The notes beneath the pieces are model-generated. The model was not told the origin of the DNA and did no database searches. It saw nothing but the letters and a program-made list of their open reading frames with translations. From the NCBI GenBank assembly GCA_946811695.1, contig OX328126.1:2382771-2446770 (forward strand): 64,000 nucleotides of DNA, written 5' to 3'. Origin of the DNA: Gonocerus acuteangulatus (Eukaryota; Arthropoda; Insecta; Hemiptera; Coreidae). Both the position numbers and the translations under genes were made by a program. Below are positions 11,191 through 18,309 of this stretch, in pieces; position 1 is the first letter of the stretch, and every line of letters starts with the position of its first letter.

Positions 11191-11481
11191 ATGGACGCGC
11201 TAAGACGACTCGAAGAAAACCGTCTCTATAGACAGTTTATAGCGGAATACCCTCAAGTTACGTTAAGTAATCCAAAATGTAGGATGTATATAGCTATCAA
11301 AGAAAAGTTGGATGATCTACATCATTGTATAAAAATCGCAAACACGGACTCTAAAATGAACGATCATTATGAGACCTGCCCCTTCGCTACGGGATGTGAC
11401 GGGCCTGACACCTGTGTCTGCTGCTTCATTGGTAGCTATGAATATATAATAAAGATGAAATTAGGCGAATTATACCTCTAA
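11191..11481 (+). CDS. small Cys-rich protein of unknown function, 96 aa
   Basis: First open frame after the left terminal repeat. I do not recognise a family. The N-terminal half is charged and probably helical (RRLEENRLYRQFIAEYP). The C-terminal half has a compact cysteine group, CPFATGCDGPDTCVCC at about residues 65-80, which could bind metal or form disulfides; no signal peptide is seen. It lies 85 bp upstream of the BIR-RING gene on the same strand, so it may belong to the same transcript as an accessory (host-interaction) gene. The ATG at 11191 is the first in frame. Reality is supported by position and the Cys pattern only. Confidence 0.6.
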   Translation: MDALRRLEENRLYRQFIAEYPQVTLSNPKCRMYIAIKEKLDDLHHCIKIANTDSKMNDHYETCPFATGCDGPDTCVCCFIGSYEYIIKMKLGELYL

Positions 11482-11566
11482 GAGCAGTTTCCCGCCAATA
11501 GTCTTAGCATGAGTCATACTAGGCCCTCCTTAGATCCTTAGAAGCTCTAGAGACGCGCATTCAGTC

Positions 11567-12049
11567 ATGGCAGCGCAATCAGAGGATGAGCACAGCGGTT
11601 ATAGCGCTAGTGGTGGGAGCCACCCTTTCTCAAGACGGGTCAGCTTTCCAGAGTACCAACTAATTGAAGCGCGCAGAAGATCGTTCGATACTTGGCCTTT
11701 AAGTAACAAAATAAACCCCGAAGCGTTGATAGAAGCAGGATTTTTTTACACAGGTAAGGCTGACCAGACTATCTGTTACTGCTGTGGAGGGGGGTTAAAA
11801 GAGTGGGAGGAGAATGATGATGTATGGATGCAACACACTATATGGTTCCCCACCTGCCCGCTAGTTATTAAGAAGAAAAATGTATCAGGAGACGGTCATT
11901 TATGTAAGATATGCTTCGCAGATGTAGTTGAGATAGCATTCCTTCCATGTGCGCACGTAGCAACTTGTTCGGATTGCGCAAAAATATTAAAGAAATGCCC
12001 AATATGCCGAGTCACTAGAACCGGATATATGAGAGTATACCTATCGTAA
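11567..12049 (+). CDS. iap: inhibitor-of-apoptosis-like protein, BIR + RING, 160 aa
   Basis: A short IAP-type protein. The BIR domain spans about residues 24-100: the zinc ligands C70, C73, H90 and C97 are present with the conserved W and acidic residues between them, and the GFFYTGK segment matches the BIR core. A C3HC4 RING follows at about 113-147 (CKICFADVV...CAHVATC...CPICR). Known BIR-RING proteins bind caspases or IAP antagonists, and the RING gives E3 ubiquitin ligase activity; baculoviral IAPs have the same domains but usually two BIRs. In this element it presumably blocks death of the infected cell. It was likely captured from a host or viral iap gene. The start at 11567 is the first ATG and gives a natural N-terminus. 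Confidence 0.93.
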   Translation: MAAQSEDEHSGYSASGGSHPFSRRVSFPEYQLIEARRRSFDTWPLSNKINPEALIEAGFFYTGKADQTICYCCGGGLKEWEENDDVWMQHTIWFPTCPLVIKKKNVSGDGHLCKICFADVVEIAFLPCAHVATCSDCAKILKKCPICRVTRTGYMRVYLS

Positions 12050-12093
12050 GGATATGTATAAGGATGAGTTAAGCGTTATCACCATCAGTCGCA

Positions 12094-12531
12094 ATGGAGT
12101 CGTGCAAGTGTTGGGATGAAATTTCAAGATCTGGCTCTCTGAGTACGACCTTCCTCATAGAATTTCAACATAAGCTGAACTGGAATCTAGTTTCGCTATT
12201 TCACCGCTTCACAGTTGAAGAGTTAGGCATGTTTGCAAATCTAATCAATTGGGGGCATATATCACGTTATCAACCACTTACAGATGAGATGTTGGATCAT
12301 TACAAGACGCTATTAGACTGGACTTTGGTTTGCAAGTATCAGAAAATGTATCTTTATCAGATCATCAAGCATAGAGACAGAGTCGATTGGGAAATGTTAT
12401 TCGAAAGAGGTGATAAAGGGGCTGATTTCAAGGTGGTTTTCTATGACGACTACGTGGAATGGTACAAAAAGACCTATGGAACAGAGGAGAACCTGAGAAG
12501 TTTAGAATTCTACTTACTCAACGAGGATTAG
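12094..12531 (+). CDS. Trp-repeat protein, 145 aa
   Basis: Function unknown. It contains about four to five degenerate repeats of 22-25 residues marked by W-x2-I/L/V followed by S or K, aromatic, Q and a later hydrophobic helix (WDEIS, WNLVSLF, WGHISRYQPLT, WTLVCKYQK, WEMLF). The same pattern, much clearer, occurs in the protein at 12957-13418, so the two are probably diverged duplicates. Such short Trp-centred repeats are seen in proteins of large DNA viruses; that is a recollection of pattern, not a database hit. It ends 5 bp before the next ATG at 12537, so co-transcription is likely. Confidence 0.7.
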   Translation: MESCKCWDEISRSGSLSTTFLIEFQHKLNWNLVSLFHRFTVEELGMFANLINWGHISRYQPLTDEMLDHYKTLLDWTLVCKYQKMYLYQIIKHRDRVDWEMLFERGDKGADFKVVFYDDYVEWYKKTYGTEENLRSLEFYLLNED

Positions 12532-12536
12532 TCGTG

Positions 12537-12875
12537 ATGGAACCTTTGACGAGTGCGCGTCGTATCTTCAAAGATCTAGTTAATACTGAGAATGACATCA
12601 TACTTGTTATGAACTTTCTTGCTGAGAGAGACCTCGAATGCGTCATAGAAGGGAGAGATCTAGAGGAGCGTAAGAATATACTCGCTCATTTATTATCTTA
12701 TGACCTTATTCAAGAAGCTAATTATCTACTAACCCAACATCGTATGAATAGAAAAATAGATACATTTATTAACAAACTGCACGAGCTGAGGGCTGAAATA
12801 GATGTATACGATAAGAAGAGAGGTATTGACAACCTCATAAAGAGGATGTCTAAGCTAACAATTCTGGAGCGGTGA
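12537..12875 (+). CDS. helical protein of unknown function, 112 aa
   Basis: No family recognised. A longer frame begins at 12459, but it overlaps the preceding gene by 73 bp; the ATG at 12537, just after that gene's stop, is preferred and gives MEPLTSARRIFKDLV. The sequence is rich in Leu, Glu, Arg and Lys and should be almost wholly alpha-helical, with a basic C-terminus. Two weakly similar blocks (ERDLECVIEGRDLEERKN and the following LLSYDLIQEANYLL) suggest an ankyrin- or TPR-like helical repeat, but this is only an impression. Sits between the two Trp-repeat genes. Confidence 0.6.
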   Translation: MEPLTSARRIFKDLVNTENDIILVMNFLAERDLECVIEGRDLEERKNILAHLLSYDLIQEANYLLTQHRMNRKIDTFINKLHELRAEIDVYDKKRGIDNLIKRMSKLTILER

Positions 12876-12956
12876 TGTATATATCCGGGGGTGGGGGAAA
12901 TGCTATCCTATACTCCATAAGGTATATCGATAGGCAGTTTGAAAGCAGTCGCCGAG

Positions 12957-13418
12957 ATGGAAGGTATGTTTCAAGTATACCTCATAGCTAAGAAAGCTCT
13001 CCTTGCTGATTTGAAATGGAACTACAACAACCTATCAGATGATATGATCACCGAATTTGCTGACGACCTCGACTGGGACGACTTATCTAGGGATGGAAGC
13101 CTCAGCGAAGCTATTATGGAGAGATATAGCGAGCGTATATGTTGGCCGACTATATCTAGGAATCAAAATCTTAGCGAGGCATTTATTAGGAAGCACGCTG
13201 ATAAAGTCGACTGGAAGAATATTTCAATCTATCAAAAGCTGTCGGAAGAGTTCATAAACGAATTTGAAGCAGAGCTGGACTGGGGTTACATCATCAAGCA
13301 TCAGGACCTCTCCATCCGGTTCATCATAGATAATAAGCACCGCTGGGACTGGGAGGTGGCGCTCTCCTATCAACACCACGCTCCTGAGGATTATATAAAA
13401 TACGTTCTAAATATGTAA
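12957..13418 (+). CDS. Trp-repeat protein, 153 aa
   Basis: At least five repeats of about 22 residues follow each other: DWDDLSRDGSLSEAIM, CWPTISRNQNLSEAFI, DWKNISIYQKLSEEFI, DWGYIIKHQDLSIRFI and DWEVALSYQHHAPEDYI. The consensus is W-x2-I-S-x2-Q-x-L-S-E-x-F-I-x6-DW. These should form a short solenoid for protein binding. The open frame extends upstream only through a TTG at 12939, so the ATG at 12957 is taken as start. It is the last gene before the poly(A) signal at 13450. Probably a paralogue of the 12094 gene and, from its accessory position next to the iap gene, a candidate host-interaction factor. Confidence 0.75.
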   Translation: MEGMFQVYLIAKKALLADLKWNYNNLSDDMITEFADDLDWDDLSRDGSLSEAIMERYSERICWPTISRNQNLSEAFIRKHADKVDWKNISIYQKLSEEFINEFEAELDWGYIIKHQDLSIRFIIDNKHRWDWEVALSYQHHAPEDYIKYVLNM

Positions 13419-13449
13419 CCATGTATATTCAATATGTAACCTTTCACTT

Positions 13450-13455
13450 AATAAA
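13450..13455 (+). terminator. poly(A) signal AATAAA, end of transcription unit 1
   Basis: AATAAA lies 31 bp after the stop of the Trp-repeat gene, with a U/GU-rich stretch (TATGTTTTTTGTTC) about 23 bp further that fits a downstream cleavage element. The next TATA box begins only 50 bp later. Confidence 0.7.
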
Positions 13456-13504
13456 CAGTTATATATAAAAAACCCTATGTTTTTTGTTCATCTCACCCCC
13501 ATCC

Positions 13505-13513
13505 TATATAAAT
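13505..13513 (+). promoter_or_regulatory. TATA-box promoter of the virion gene unit
   Basis: TATATAAAT stands 36 bp upstream of the ATG of the PLA2-protease gene, leaving a very short leader. It is preceded by a pyrimidine-rich block (TCATCTCACCCCCATCC) that resembles the one before the TATA box at 17428 (TATCCTACCTCATCCC), so the promoters look related. Confidence 0.65.
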
Positions 13514-13549
13514 GCAAGGTGAGTAAGAATGGTATGAGTATGAAGAGAT

Positions 13550-14668
13550 ATGCGGAGGAGAACACATCGAGGAAGAGGCTTTTTGAATTCACTAATTGAT
13601 AAGCTACCATTCGAAGCACATTTACCAGGTTATAGATACTGCGGGCCAGGAACTAAGCTCAAGGAAAGACTAGCAAGAGGTGATAAAGGGATTAACCCTT
13701 TAGACGAAGCCTGTAAAAGACACGATATAGCTTATTCTACAAATAAAGACCGAACGGAAGCTGATAAAAGGTTAGCTGACGAGGCTTGGGGGCGCGTCAA
13801 GGCGCCAGATTCTTCGTTCGGTGAGAGGGCTGCTGCGTGGGCTGTTACAAACGCGATGAAGATCAAAACGAAAGTAGGAGGGGGGAGCTGCTGTTTTACA
13901 ACATCGCTAAGACGTATAAAAAAGCATATGAGGAAGGGGAACGGGATATCTAAAAATATAGATAAGGCTTTTACGATTGCTAAAAAAGTATTTCATAAGC
14001 AGACAAAGATTCCCCGCATCATCCCTATCCCTCAAAAAGGAGGAGTTATTCCTCTAATACCCATTTTTGCCGCATTAAGCGCTCTAGGCACAATTGCGTC
14101 AGGAGCTTCAAGCATTGCTAAAACAGTAAATGAAGCCCGAGACGCTCGATTGAGACTCGAGGAAGAAAAGCGGCATAATATGAATATGGAGAAGAAACAA
14201 ATCGGTAGCGGCTTATACTTAAAGCCTTACAAGAAAGGCTATGGGCTATACCTAAAACCGTGGGAGGGGAAGGGGTTAAAAAAAAAAAAAAATTTCCCGC
14301 CATTTGTAAAAAGACTGCCTATCCGAGCATTAACGGATATTGAAATCGATAGAGTCGCTAAGCGGTATATTAAACATTTTAGAGGAGTGTACGCGAGAAA
14401 TGCGCTTCCTCCTAAACCTTTAAATAAGGAAAATATCATTATTAACTTGGACGAGAACGAGGGGACTCACTGGGTAGCCTTATCTAAATACGATAACGAC
14501 ATTGTTTATTATGACAGTTTCGGAGATCTACCCCCACCACTAGAGGTTATAAAATATGTAAACGGCTTAAATATAAGCTATAATCGTCAGCGCGATCAGT
14601 CTTGGCGGAGCGCTATCTGCGGACATCTTTGCCTCACATTCCTTTACAACATATCAAAAAATGCGTAA
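13550..14668 (+). CDS. PLA2 / pX-like / adenain-like cysteine protease fusion, 372 aa
   Basis: Four modules are visible. (1) A parvovirus-type phospholipase A2 domain at about residues 24-85, with the calcium-loop YRYCGPGT and catalytic CKRHDIAY (H58, D59); in known virions this type of domain opens endosomal membranes. (2) A hydrophobic stretch at about 164-190, as in membrane-active minor capsid proteins. (3) A Gly/Lys-rich segment with the repeated GLYLKPY/GLYLKPW motif, like pX-type core proteins of adenovirus relatives. (4) A C-terminal maturation protease of the adenain family with H307 (THW), D322 (YYDSFG) and C357 (ICGHLC). In most Mavericks the protease is a separate gene. A run of 15 A at 14278-14292 lies between modules 3 and 4. 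The stop overlaps the penton start by 8 bp. Confidence 0.9.
   Translation: MRRRTHRGRGFLNSLIDKLPFEAHLPGYRYCGPGTKLKERLARGDKGINPLDEACKRHDIAYSTNKDRTEADKRLADEAWGRVKAPDSSFGERAAAWAVTNAMKIKTKVGGGSCCFTTSLRRIKKHMRKGNGISKNIDKAFTIAKKVFHKQTKIPRIIPIPQKGGVIPLIPIFAALSALGTIASGASSIAKTVNEARDARLRLEEEKRHNMNMEKKQIGSGLYLKPYKKGYGLYLKPWEGKGLKKKKNFPPFVKRLPIRALTDIEIDRVAKRYIKHFRGVYARNALPPKPLNKENIIINLDENEGTHWVALSKYDNDIVYYDSFGDLPPPLEVIKYVNGLNISYNRQRDQSWRSAICGHLCLTFLYNISKNA
14278..14292 (+). other. A15 homopolymer inside the PLA2-protease gene
   Basis: Fifteen consecutive A residues encode Lys4 between the pX-like and protease modules. Such a run is a classical slippage site for polymerase or ribosome, and equally a place for sequencing error. 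As given, the frame is open through it. Confidence 0.8.
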
Positions 14669-15389
14669 TCTAACAATTGTTATGAGCGATGATAAGTCGG
14701 AAATTACCAATACATTTTTTCCTCCCATCACTCTCGACAGCTCGCGCGAATATCATATAGGGCTATTATCGTTGGATTCGTTCAACTCGATACCTAACAT
14801 TATTAGAGGTAAGAATGACACGATCGGTATATGTGATGTCATATGTCATAGGGTTACGATTCCGCAAGGCGCGTATGAAGTTTCCGACATAGCTGACATG
14901 CTGCGGGCTCTCATGGAGAATCTTTATACCGACAAAAAGTTGAGAACAGGTCCTGAACCATCGCTACGTTTATACGCGAGTAGTACGACTAAGCGTGTAA
15001 AGTTAAGTTGTAATTACGCGCTAGATTTCTCAGTCCCTAACAATTTTGCCGAACTGTTGGGGGTGGAAGAAAGAGTCATCCCTGCTAATGAACCATATGA
15101 AGGACTCGAGCCTGTAAATATTACAGACGCTCTGACTATTTCGTTAGAGTGCTCCATAGCTAATGGAGCCTATAAAAACGGAGTACCTACTCATGATATT
15201 CATCAGTTTACACCTGGAGTCGCACCTGGCTACGCTATTAACGTACATCCGAAAAACATTATCTACTACCCTCTTAATACAAACGTCATCGATACCGTAA
15301 GAGTACGTCTCATAGATATCGACGGAGATTTAGTCAACTTTAACGGCGAGACTATAACTATCCGATTACATATAAAAGAATGGGAATAG
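14661..15389 (+). CDS. minor capsid (penton-like) protein, 242 aa
   Basis: The length and N-terminal block (FFPPITLDSSREYHIGLLS followed by SFNSIPNI) match the single-jelly-roll minor capsid proteins conserved in Mavericks, which form the pentameric vertices of the capsid. The remainder is beta-rich with a conserved-looking tail (IRLHIKEWE). The gene lies between the maturation protease and the major capsid gene, the standard virion order, and its ATG overlaps the protease gene's 3' end by 8 bp. No signal peptide or membrane segment. The assignment is from family pattern and synteny. Confidence 0.85.
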   Translation: MRNLTIVMSDDKSEITNTFFPPITLDSSREYHIGLLSLDSFNSIPNIIRGKNDTIGICDVICHRVTIPQGAYEVSDIADMLRALMENLYTDKKLRTGPEPSLRLYASSTTKRVKLSCNYALDFSVPNNFAELLGVEERVIPANEPYEGLEPVNITDALTISLECSIANGAYKNGVPTHDIHQFTPGVAPGYAINVHPKNIIYYPLNTNVIDTVRVRLIDIDGDLVNFNGETITIRLHIKEWE

Positions 15390-15508
15390 TATTTTCCAAA
15401 CATTCGTACGAAGATAGGAGAAGCGAGAGGTTCTACTTATCTCCTAGAAACATAGAGTTCCTCAAACAGCTTGGATTTAAGATCAAATATGCTAGATATC
15501 ACAGATGA
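15380..15508 (+). CDS. 42-aa basic protein overlapping penton and capsid genes
   Basis: A short frame starting at ATG 15380, inside the last codons of the penton gene, and ending at TGA 15508, inside the start of the capsid gene. It spans exactly the gap between them and overlaps by 10 and 20 bp. The product is basic and contains SPRNIEFLKQLGFKIK, resembling the FLxxLGxxV motif of small peptides encoded near capsid genes in other Mavericks, as far as I recall. It could be a small virion or core component. Without comparative data this is a candidate, but the gap is otherwise unexplained in a very compact gene block. Confidence 0.55.
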   Translation: MGIVFSKHSYEDRRSERFYLSPRNIEFLKQLGFKIKYARYHR

Positions 15509-16685
15509 TGTTAGATTCGATACTCGAATAGTACGCTCCGAGTACCACTCCCATCAGCCTTATTCGACGCTAACGTTTGCGCCTAGCGACGAGATTAGAA
15601 TCGCTATCAGACAGCAGGATATCTGCACACTACCATCGGAGAGTTATATCTATCTAGAAGGCTCTCTCACTAAGGAGGACGGTACTAAAACGACTGATGT
15701 CACTTTAATTAACAACGCGTTCGCGTTTCTCTTTGACGAAATCAGATATGAAATTGGAGGTGTAGAGGTCGATCGGGTTCGAAATTGTGGGATAACCTCC
15801 ACACTTAAGGGCTATTGCTCATTCAGCCCAACGACCGTTAAAAATTTAGAGCATGCGGGGTGGGGGTCTACCAATTATACGATTAATGACAGTGGAAACT
15901 TTACGGTTATACTCCCACTAAAAATACTTTTAGGATTTGCTGAGGATTATGATAAGATTATAGTACAAATGCAGCAGGAATTGATTCTAATCAGATCTAG
16001 AACCGATGTAAACGCCTTAACAGCAGAAGCCGATGATACAAAGTGTAAACTGAATCTTCAGAAAGTTTCCTGGAGCGTTCCATATATAACTTTATCGGAC
16101 GAGGAAAAACTGCGCGTGTATAAAGTCTTAAAAAATGACGAAGATATCGTCGTTCCGTTTAGGAGTTGGGAATTGTTCGAATTCCCCTCGTTACCGTCGA
16201 GTACAAAGCATAATTGGACGGTAAAAACGAGCGCTGGGCTCGAGAAGCCTAGATACGTTATTGTGGCTTTTCAGACGGATAGAAATAACAAGTTGAGTAA
16301 AGATATGTCCAAATTCGATCATTGCAGCGTGAGGGATGTGCGAGTGTGGTTGAATTCCGAATATTACCCCTACGAAGCATGGAATGTCGATCACACTAAA
16401 AATAATCAAGTCGTGGTTTATGAGAATTATTTAAGATTTAAACAATCTTACTATAATGAGCAAGGTCAGTCGTACTTCGGCTTCCATGAGTTCGTATCGA
16501 CTTCACCTATAATCGTTATCGATTGTAGTAAACAGAACGATTCAGTTAAATCGGGGAATATCGATATAAGAATTGAAATACAAGCTTCTGTAAATTTCCC
16601 GCCAAACACGAGCGTCTACGCGTTGATTATAAACGATAGAATCATCGAGTATAACCCGTCAAAGAATATCGTGCGTAAAACATGA
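15489..16685 (+). CDS. major capsid protein (double jelly roll), 398 aa
   Basis: The N-terminal region (FDTRIVRSEYHSHQPY, then a DEIRIAIRQQD block and TLPSESYIYLEG) is the signature of Maverick/adintovirus hexon-like capsid proteins, which form trimers with two jelly-roll folds. The C-terminal FPPNTSVYALIINDRIIEY block is also typical. The frame reaches upstream to a TTG codon at 15471; the first ATG is at 15489 and is used. The last four bases overlap the ATPase start (ATGA). Its presence with protease, penton and ATPase means the element encodes a complete capsid module. Confidence 0.9.
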   Translation: MLDITDDVRFDTRIVRSEYHSHQPYSTLTFAPSDEIRIAIRQQDICTLPSESYIYLEGSLTKEDGTKTTDVTLINNAFAFLFDEIRYEIGGVEVDRVRNCGITSTLKGYCSFSPTTVKNLEHAGWGSTNYTINDSGNFTVILPLKILLGFAEDYDKIIVQMQQELILIRSRTDVNALTAEADDTKCKLNLQKVSWSVPYITLSDEEKLRVYKVLKNDEDIVVPFRSWELFEFPSLPSSTKHNWTVKTSAGLEKPRYVIVAFQTDRNNKLSKDMSKFDHCSVRDVRVWLNSEYYPYEAWNVDHTKNNQVVVYENYLRFKQSYYNEQGQSYFGFHEFVSTSPIIVIDCSKQNDSVKSGNIDIRIEIQASVNFPPNTSVYALIINDRIIEYNPSKNIVRKT

Positions 16686-17359
16686 AAATAGCTCAACAGA
16701 CAGAGTCGATAACACGAGTAGAGCTCCCCAGAGAAGTTGAACCTGTCAAGAGACATTCCAGCCTGTTTCCTCACTCTCTTCGATGCATCATAGCCGGACC
16801 TTCAGGAGCTGGGAAGACGGATTTGGTCTTAACACTTCTTCTACACGAGAATGGACTACGTTTTGAGAACGTCTACATTTGCGCCAAGACGCTACATCAG
16901 TTAAAATATAAGCTATTAGGAGAAGTGTTTAGCAAAGTGCCAGAAATTGGCTATTATTTGTACGATGACGTCAGCGAGGTTCAATTATCAGAAATAAAAC
17001 CTAATTCAGTCTTCATATTCGATGACGTCATTACTTCTAAGCAGAATGTAATCAGAGACTTATTCTCCTTTGGAAGGCATAAATGCATAGATGTAATCTA
17101 TCTTGTTCAAACATTTACTAAGGTGCCTAAGCATCTTATTAGAGATAATGCCAATGTGTTTGTATTATTTAAGCAGGATATGCGAAACCTGCGAAATTTT
17201 TATAATGATAATATAACTAATGTTAGCTTTAAGGAGTTTGTCAATATGTGTAAACACTGCTGGTCGTCAGAGCAGCATGGATTTATAACTATTAACGCTG
17301 AATGTAACATTAATAAAGGATATTATAGACAATCTTTTGATAAGTTTATTCTATGTTAA
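16682..17359 (+). CDS. FtsK/HerA-type genome-packaging ATPase, 225 aa
   Basis: P-loop ATPase of the A32/FtsK-HerA group that pumps DNA into virions. Walker A is GPSGAGKT at residues 39-46; Walker B is VFIFDDV near residues 109-115, followed by a QTFTKVPKHLIRDNAN segment with the sensor-like Gln and an arginine-finger candidate, typical of Maverick ATPases. The length is normal for the family. The start overlaps the capsid stop by 4 bp, which suggests coupled translation. The gene ends 14 bp before the poly(A) signal at 17373, closing the virion unit. Confidence 0.93.
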   Translation: MKIAQQTESITRVELPREVEPVKRHSSLFPHSLRCIIAGPSGAGKTDLVLTLLLHENGLRFENVYICAKTLHQLKYKLLGEVFSKVPEIGYYLYDDVSEVQLSEIKPNSVFIFDDVITSKQNVIRDLFSFGRHKCIDVIYLVQTFTKVPKHLIRDNANVFVLFKQDMRNLRNFYNDNITNVSFKEFVNMCKHCWSSEQHGFITINAECNINKGYYRQSFDKFILC

Positions 17360-17372
17360 CATATTATGAGAC

Positions 17373-17378
17373 AATAAA
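17373..17378 (+). terminator. poly(A) signal AATAAA, end of virion unit
   Basis: AATAAA follows the ATPase stop by 14 bp, with a GU-rich element (TGTGTTTTTTGTTAT) about 21 bp downstream, nearly identical to the one after the 13450 signal. Confidence 0.75.
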
Positions 17379-17427
17379 AGTTTATGCAATGTAATAACCT
17401 GTGTTTTTTGTTATCCTACCTCATCCC

Positions 17428-17439
17428 TATATATATAAG
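17428..17439 (+). promoter_or_regulatory. TATA-box promoter of the third unit
   Basis: TATATATATAAG lies 34 bp upstream of the ATG at 17474. An open frame extends 5' to 17384, but that start would be upstream of the TATA box, so it is not used. The pyrimidine block TATCCTACCTCATCCC precedes it, as at 13490. Confidence 0.65.
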
Positions 17440-17473
17440 TTATATAGCTATGTATACATCAGTCGACATTACG

Positions 17474-18289
17474 ATGGACACGAAGAAGGAGCTGGTAAAG
17501 CTTACGAAAGCTATCAAGGAGAAATATAACACTATTAAAAAGTCTGATTTTACTGATAATGTTCTATTAGAGAAGACATTTGCACCTATTACAACATCTA
17601 TAGGGAGCTTAAAACCTTTAGTAAACCCTGAGCCTGAAACCGCCGTAAACCCTGAGCCTGAAACCGATGTAAACCCCGAACCCGATGTAAACCCTGAGCC
17701 AGAAATCGCGGTAAAACTAGAAAAAACGGAGGCGTCCTCCGATAGTGATACTTCCTATGATACTTCCTATGATGGGGCGAAAGCTGATGACCTAGAGTAC
17801 TACCTCCAGAGAATTGATAGGGATAGAGTTTACGGCATTCGAGAGGGTAAAGATGGAGTATTACATCTTGGGAAAGCTAGGGTGATAATCGATCCGAATG
17901 AGATACGCGTGAAAGATGGTAGATATAAACGTACACGAGGTCTTTTACAGCTATTATTCTTTAAGGCCCCTAAGGATTACAAGAGATCGGATCTTAAGGC
18001 TTACAAGGACATTCTTAAACGTACGGGAGTACACTTAGACGTACACGGAAAACTTAAACGGTTTCATAACAGTAGAAAATATAAGGGCGTTATTCAGAAC
18101 CTTTTTCAGTTAGGAAGGGGTTTAAACATGAATACTAGTCAGCCCCGAGTCGAATATTACGCGTCGGCCGATGAGTTAGTCGATAGATTAAGAAAGCTAG
18201 TAGCGTCACAACTCGCCGGAAACACCGGGGTAACGAACGAACAGGTAAGTATAATTAGCGAGTTGCGAGAATTAGGAATCATTTACTAA
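17474..18289 (+). CDS. DUF8207-like Maverick protein with acidic Pro-Glu repeats, 271 aa
   Basis: The N-terminal part is charged and helical (MDTKKELVKLTKAIKEKYN). Then comes a low-complexity stretch with five NPEPE-type repeats and an Asp/Ser-rich segment (SSDSDTSYDTSYD). The C-terminal half has the pattern of a domain I associate with DUF8207, found in many arthropod Maverick proteins: YGIREGKDG, RYKRTRGLLQLLF, YKDILKRTGVH and RKYKGVIQNLF. The function of that domain is unknown to me. First gene after the TATA box at 17428; 20 bp precede the next ATG. The ATG at 17474 is chosen by promoter position; 17450 is an alternative. Confidence 0.75.
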   Translation: MDTKKELVKLTKAIKEKYNTIKKSDFTDNVLLEKTFAPITTSIGSLKPLVNPEPETAVNPEPETDVNPEPDVNPEPEIAVKLEKTEASSDSDTSYDTSYDGAKADDLEYYLQRIDRDRVYGIREGKDGVLHLGKARVIIDPNEIRVKDGRYKRTRGLLQLLFFKAPKDYKRSDLKAYKDILKRTGVHLDVHGKLKRFHNSRKYKGVIQNLFQLGRGLNMNTSQPRVEYYASADELVDRLRKLVASQLAGNTGVTNEQVSIISELRELGIIY

Positions 18290-18309
18290 CTAGAGGTCGA
18301 AGCGAGAGC

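Noticed and set aside
17384..17473. 5' extension of the DUF8207-like gene from ATG 17384
   Set aside because: This start would lie upstream of the TATA box at 17428 and next to the preceding poly(A) signal.
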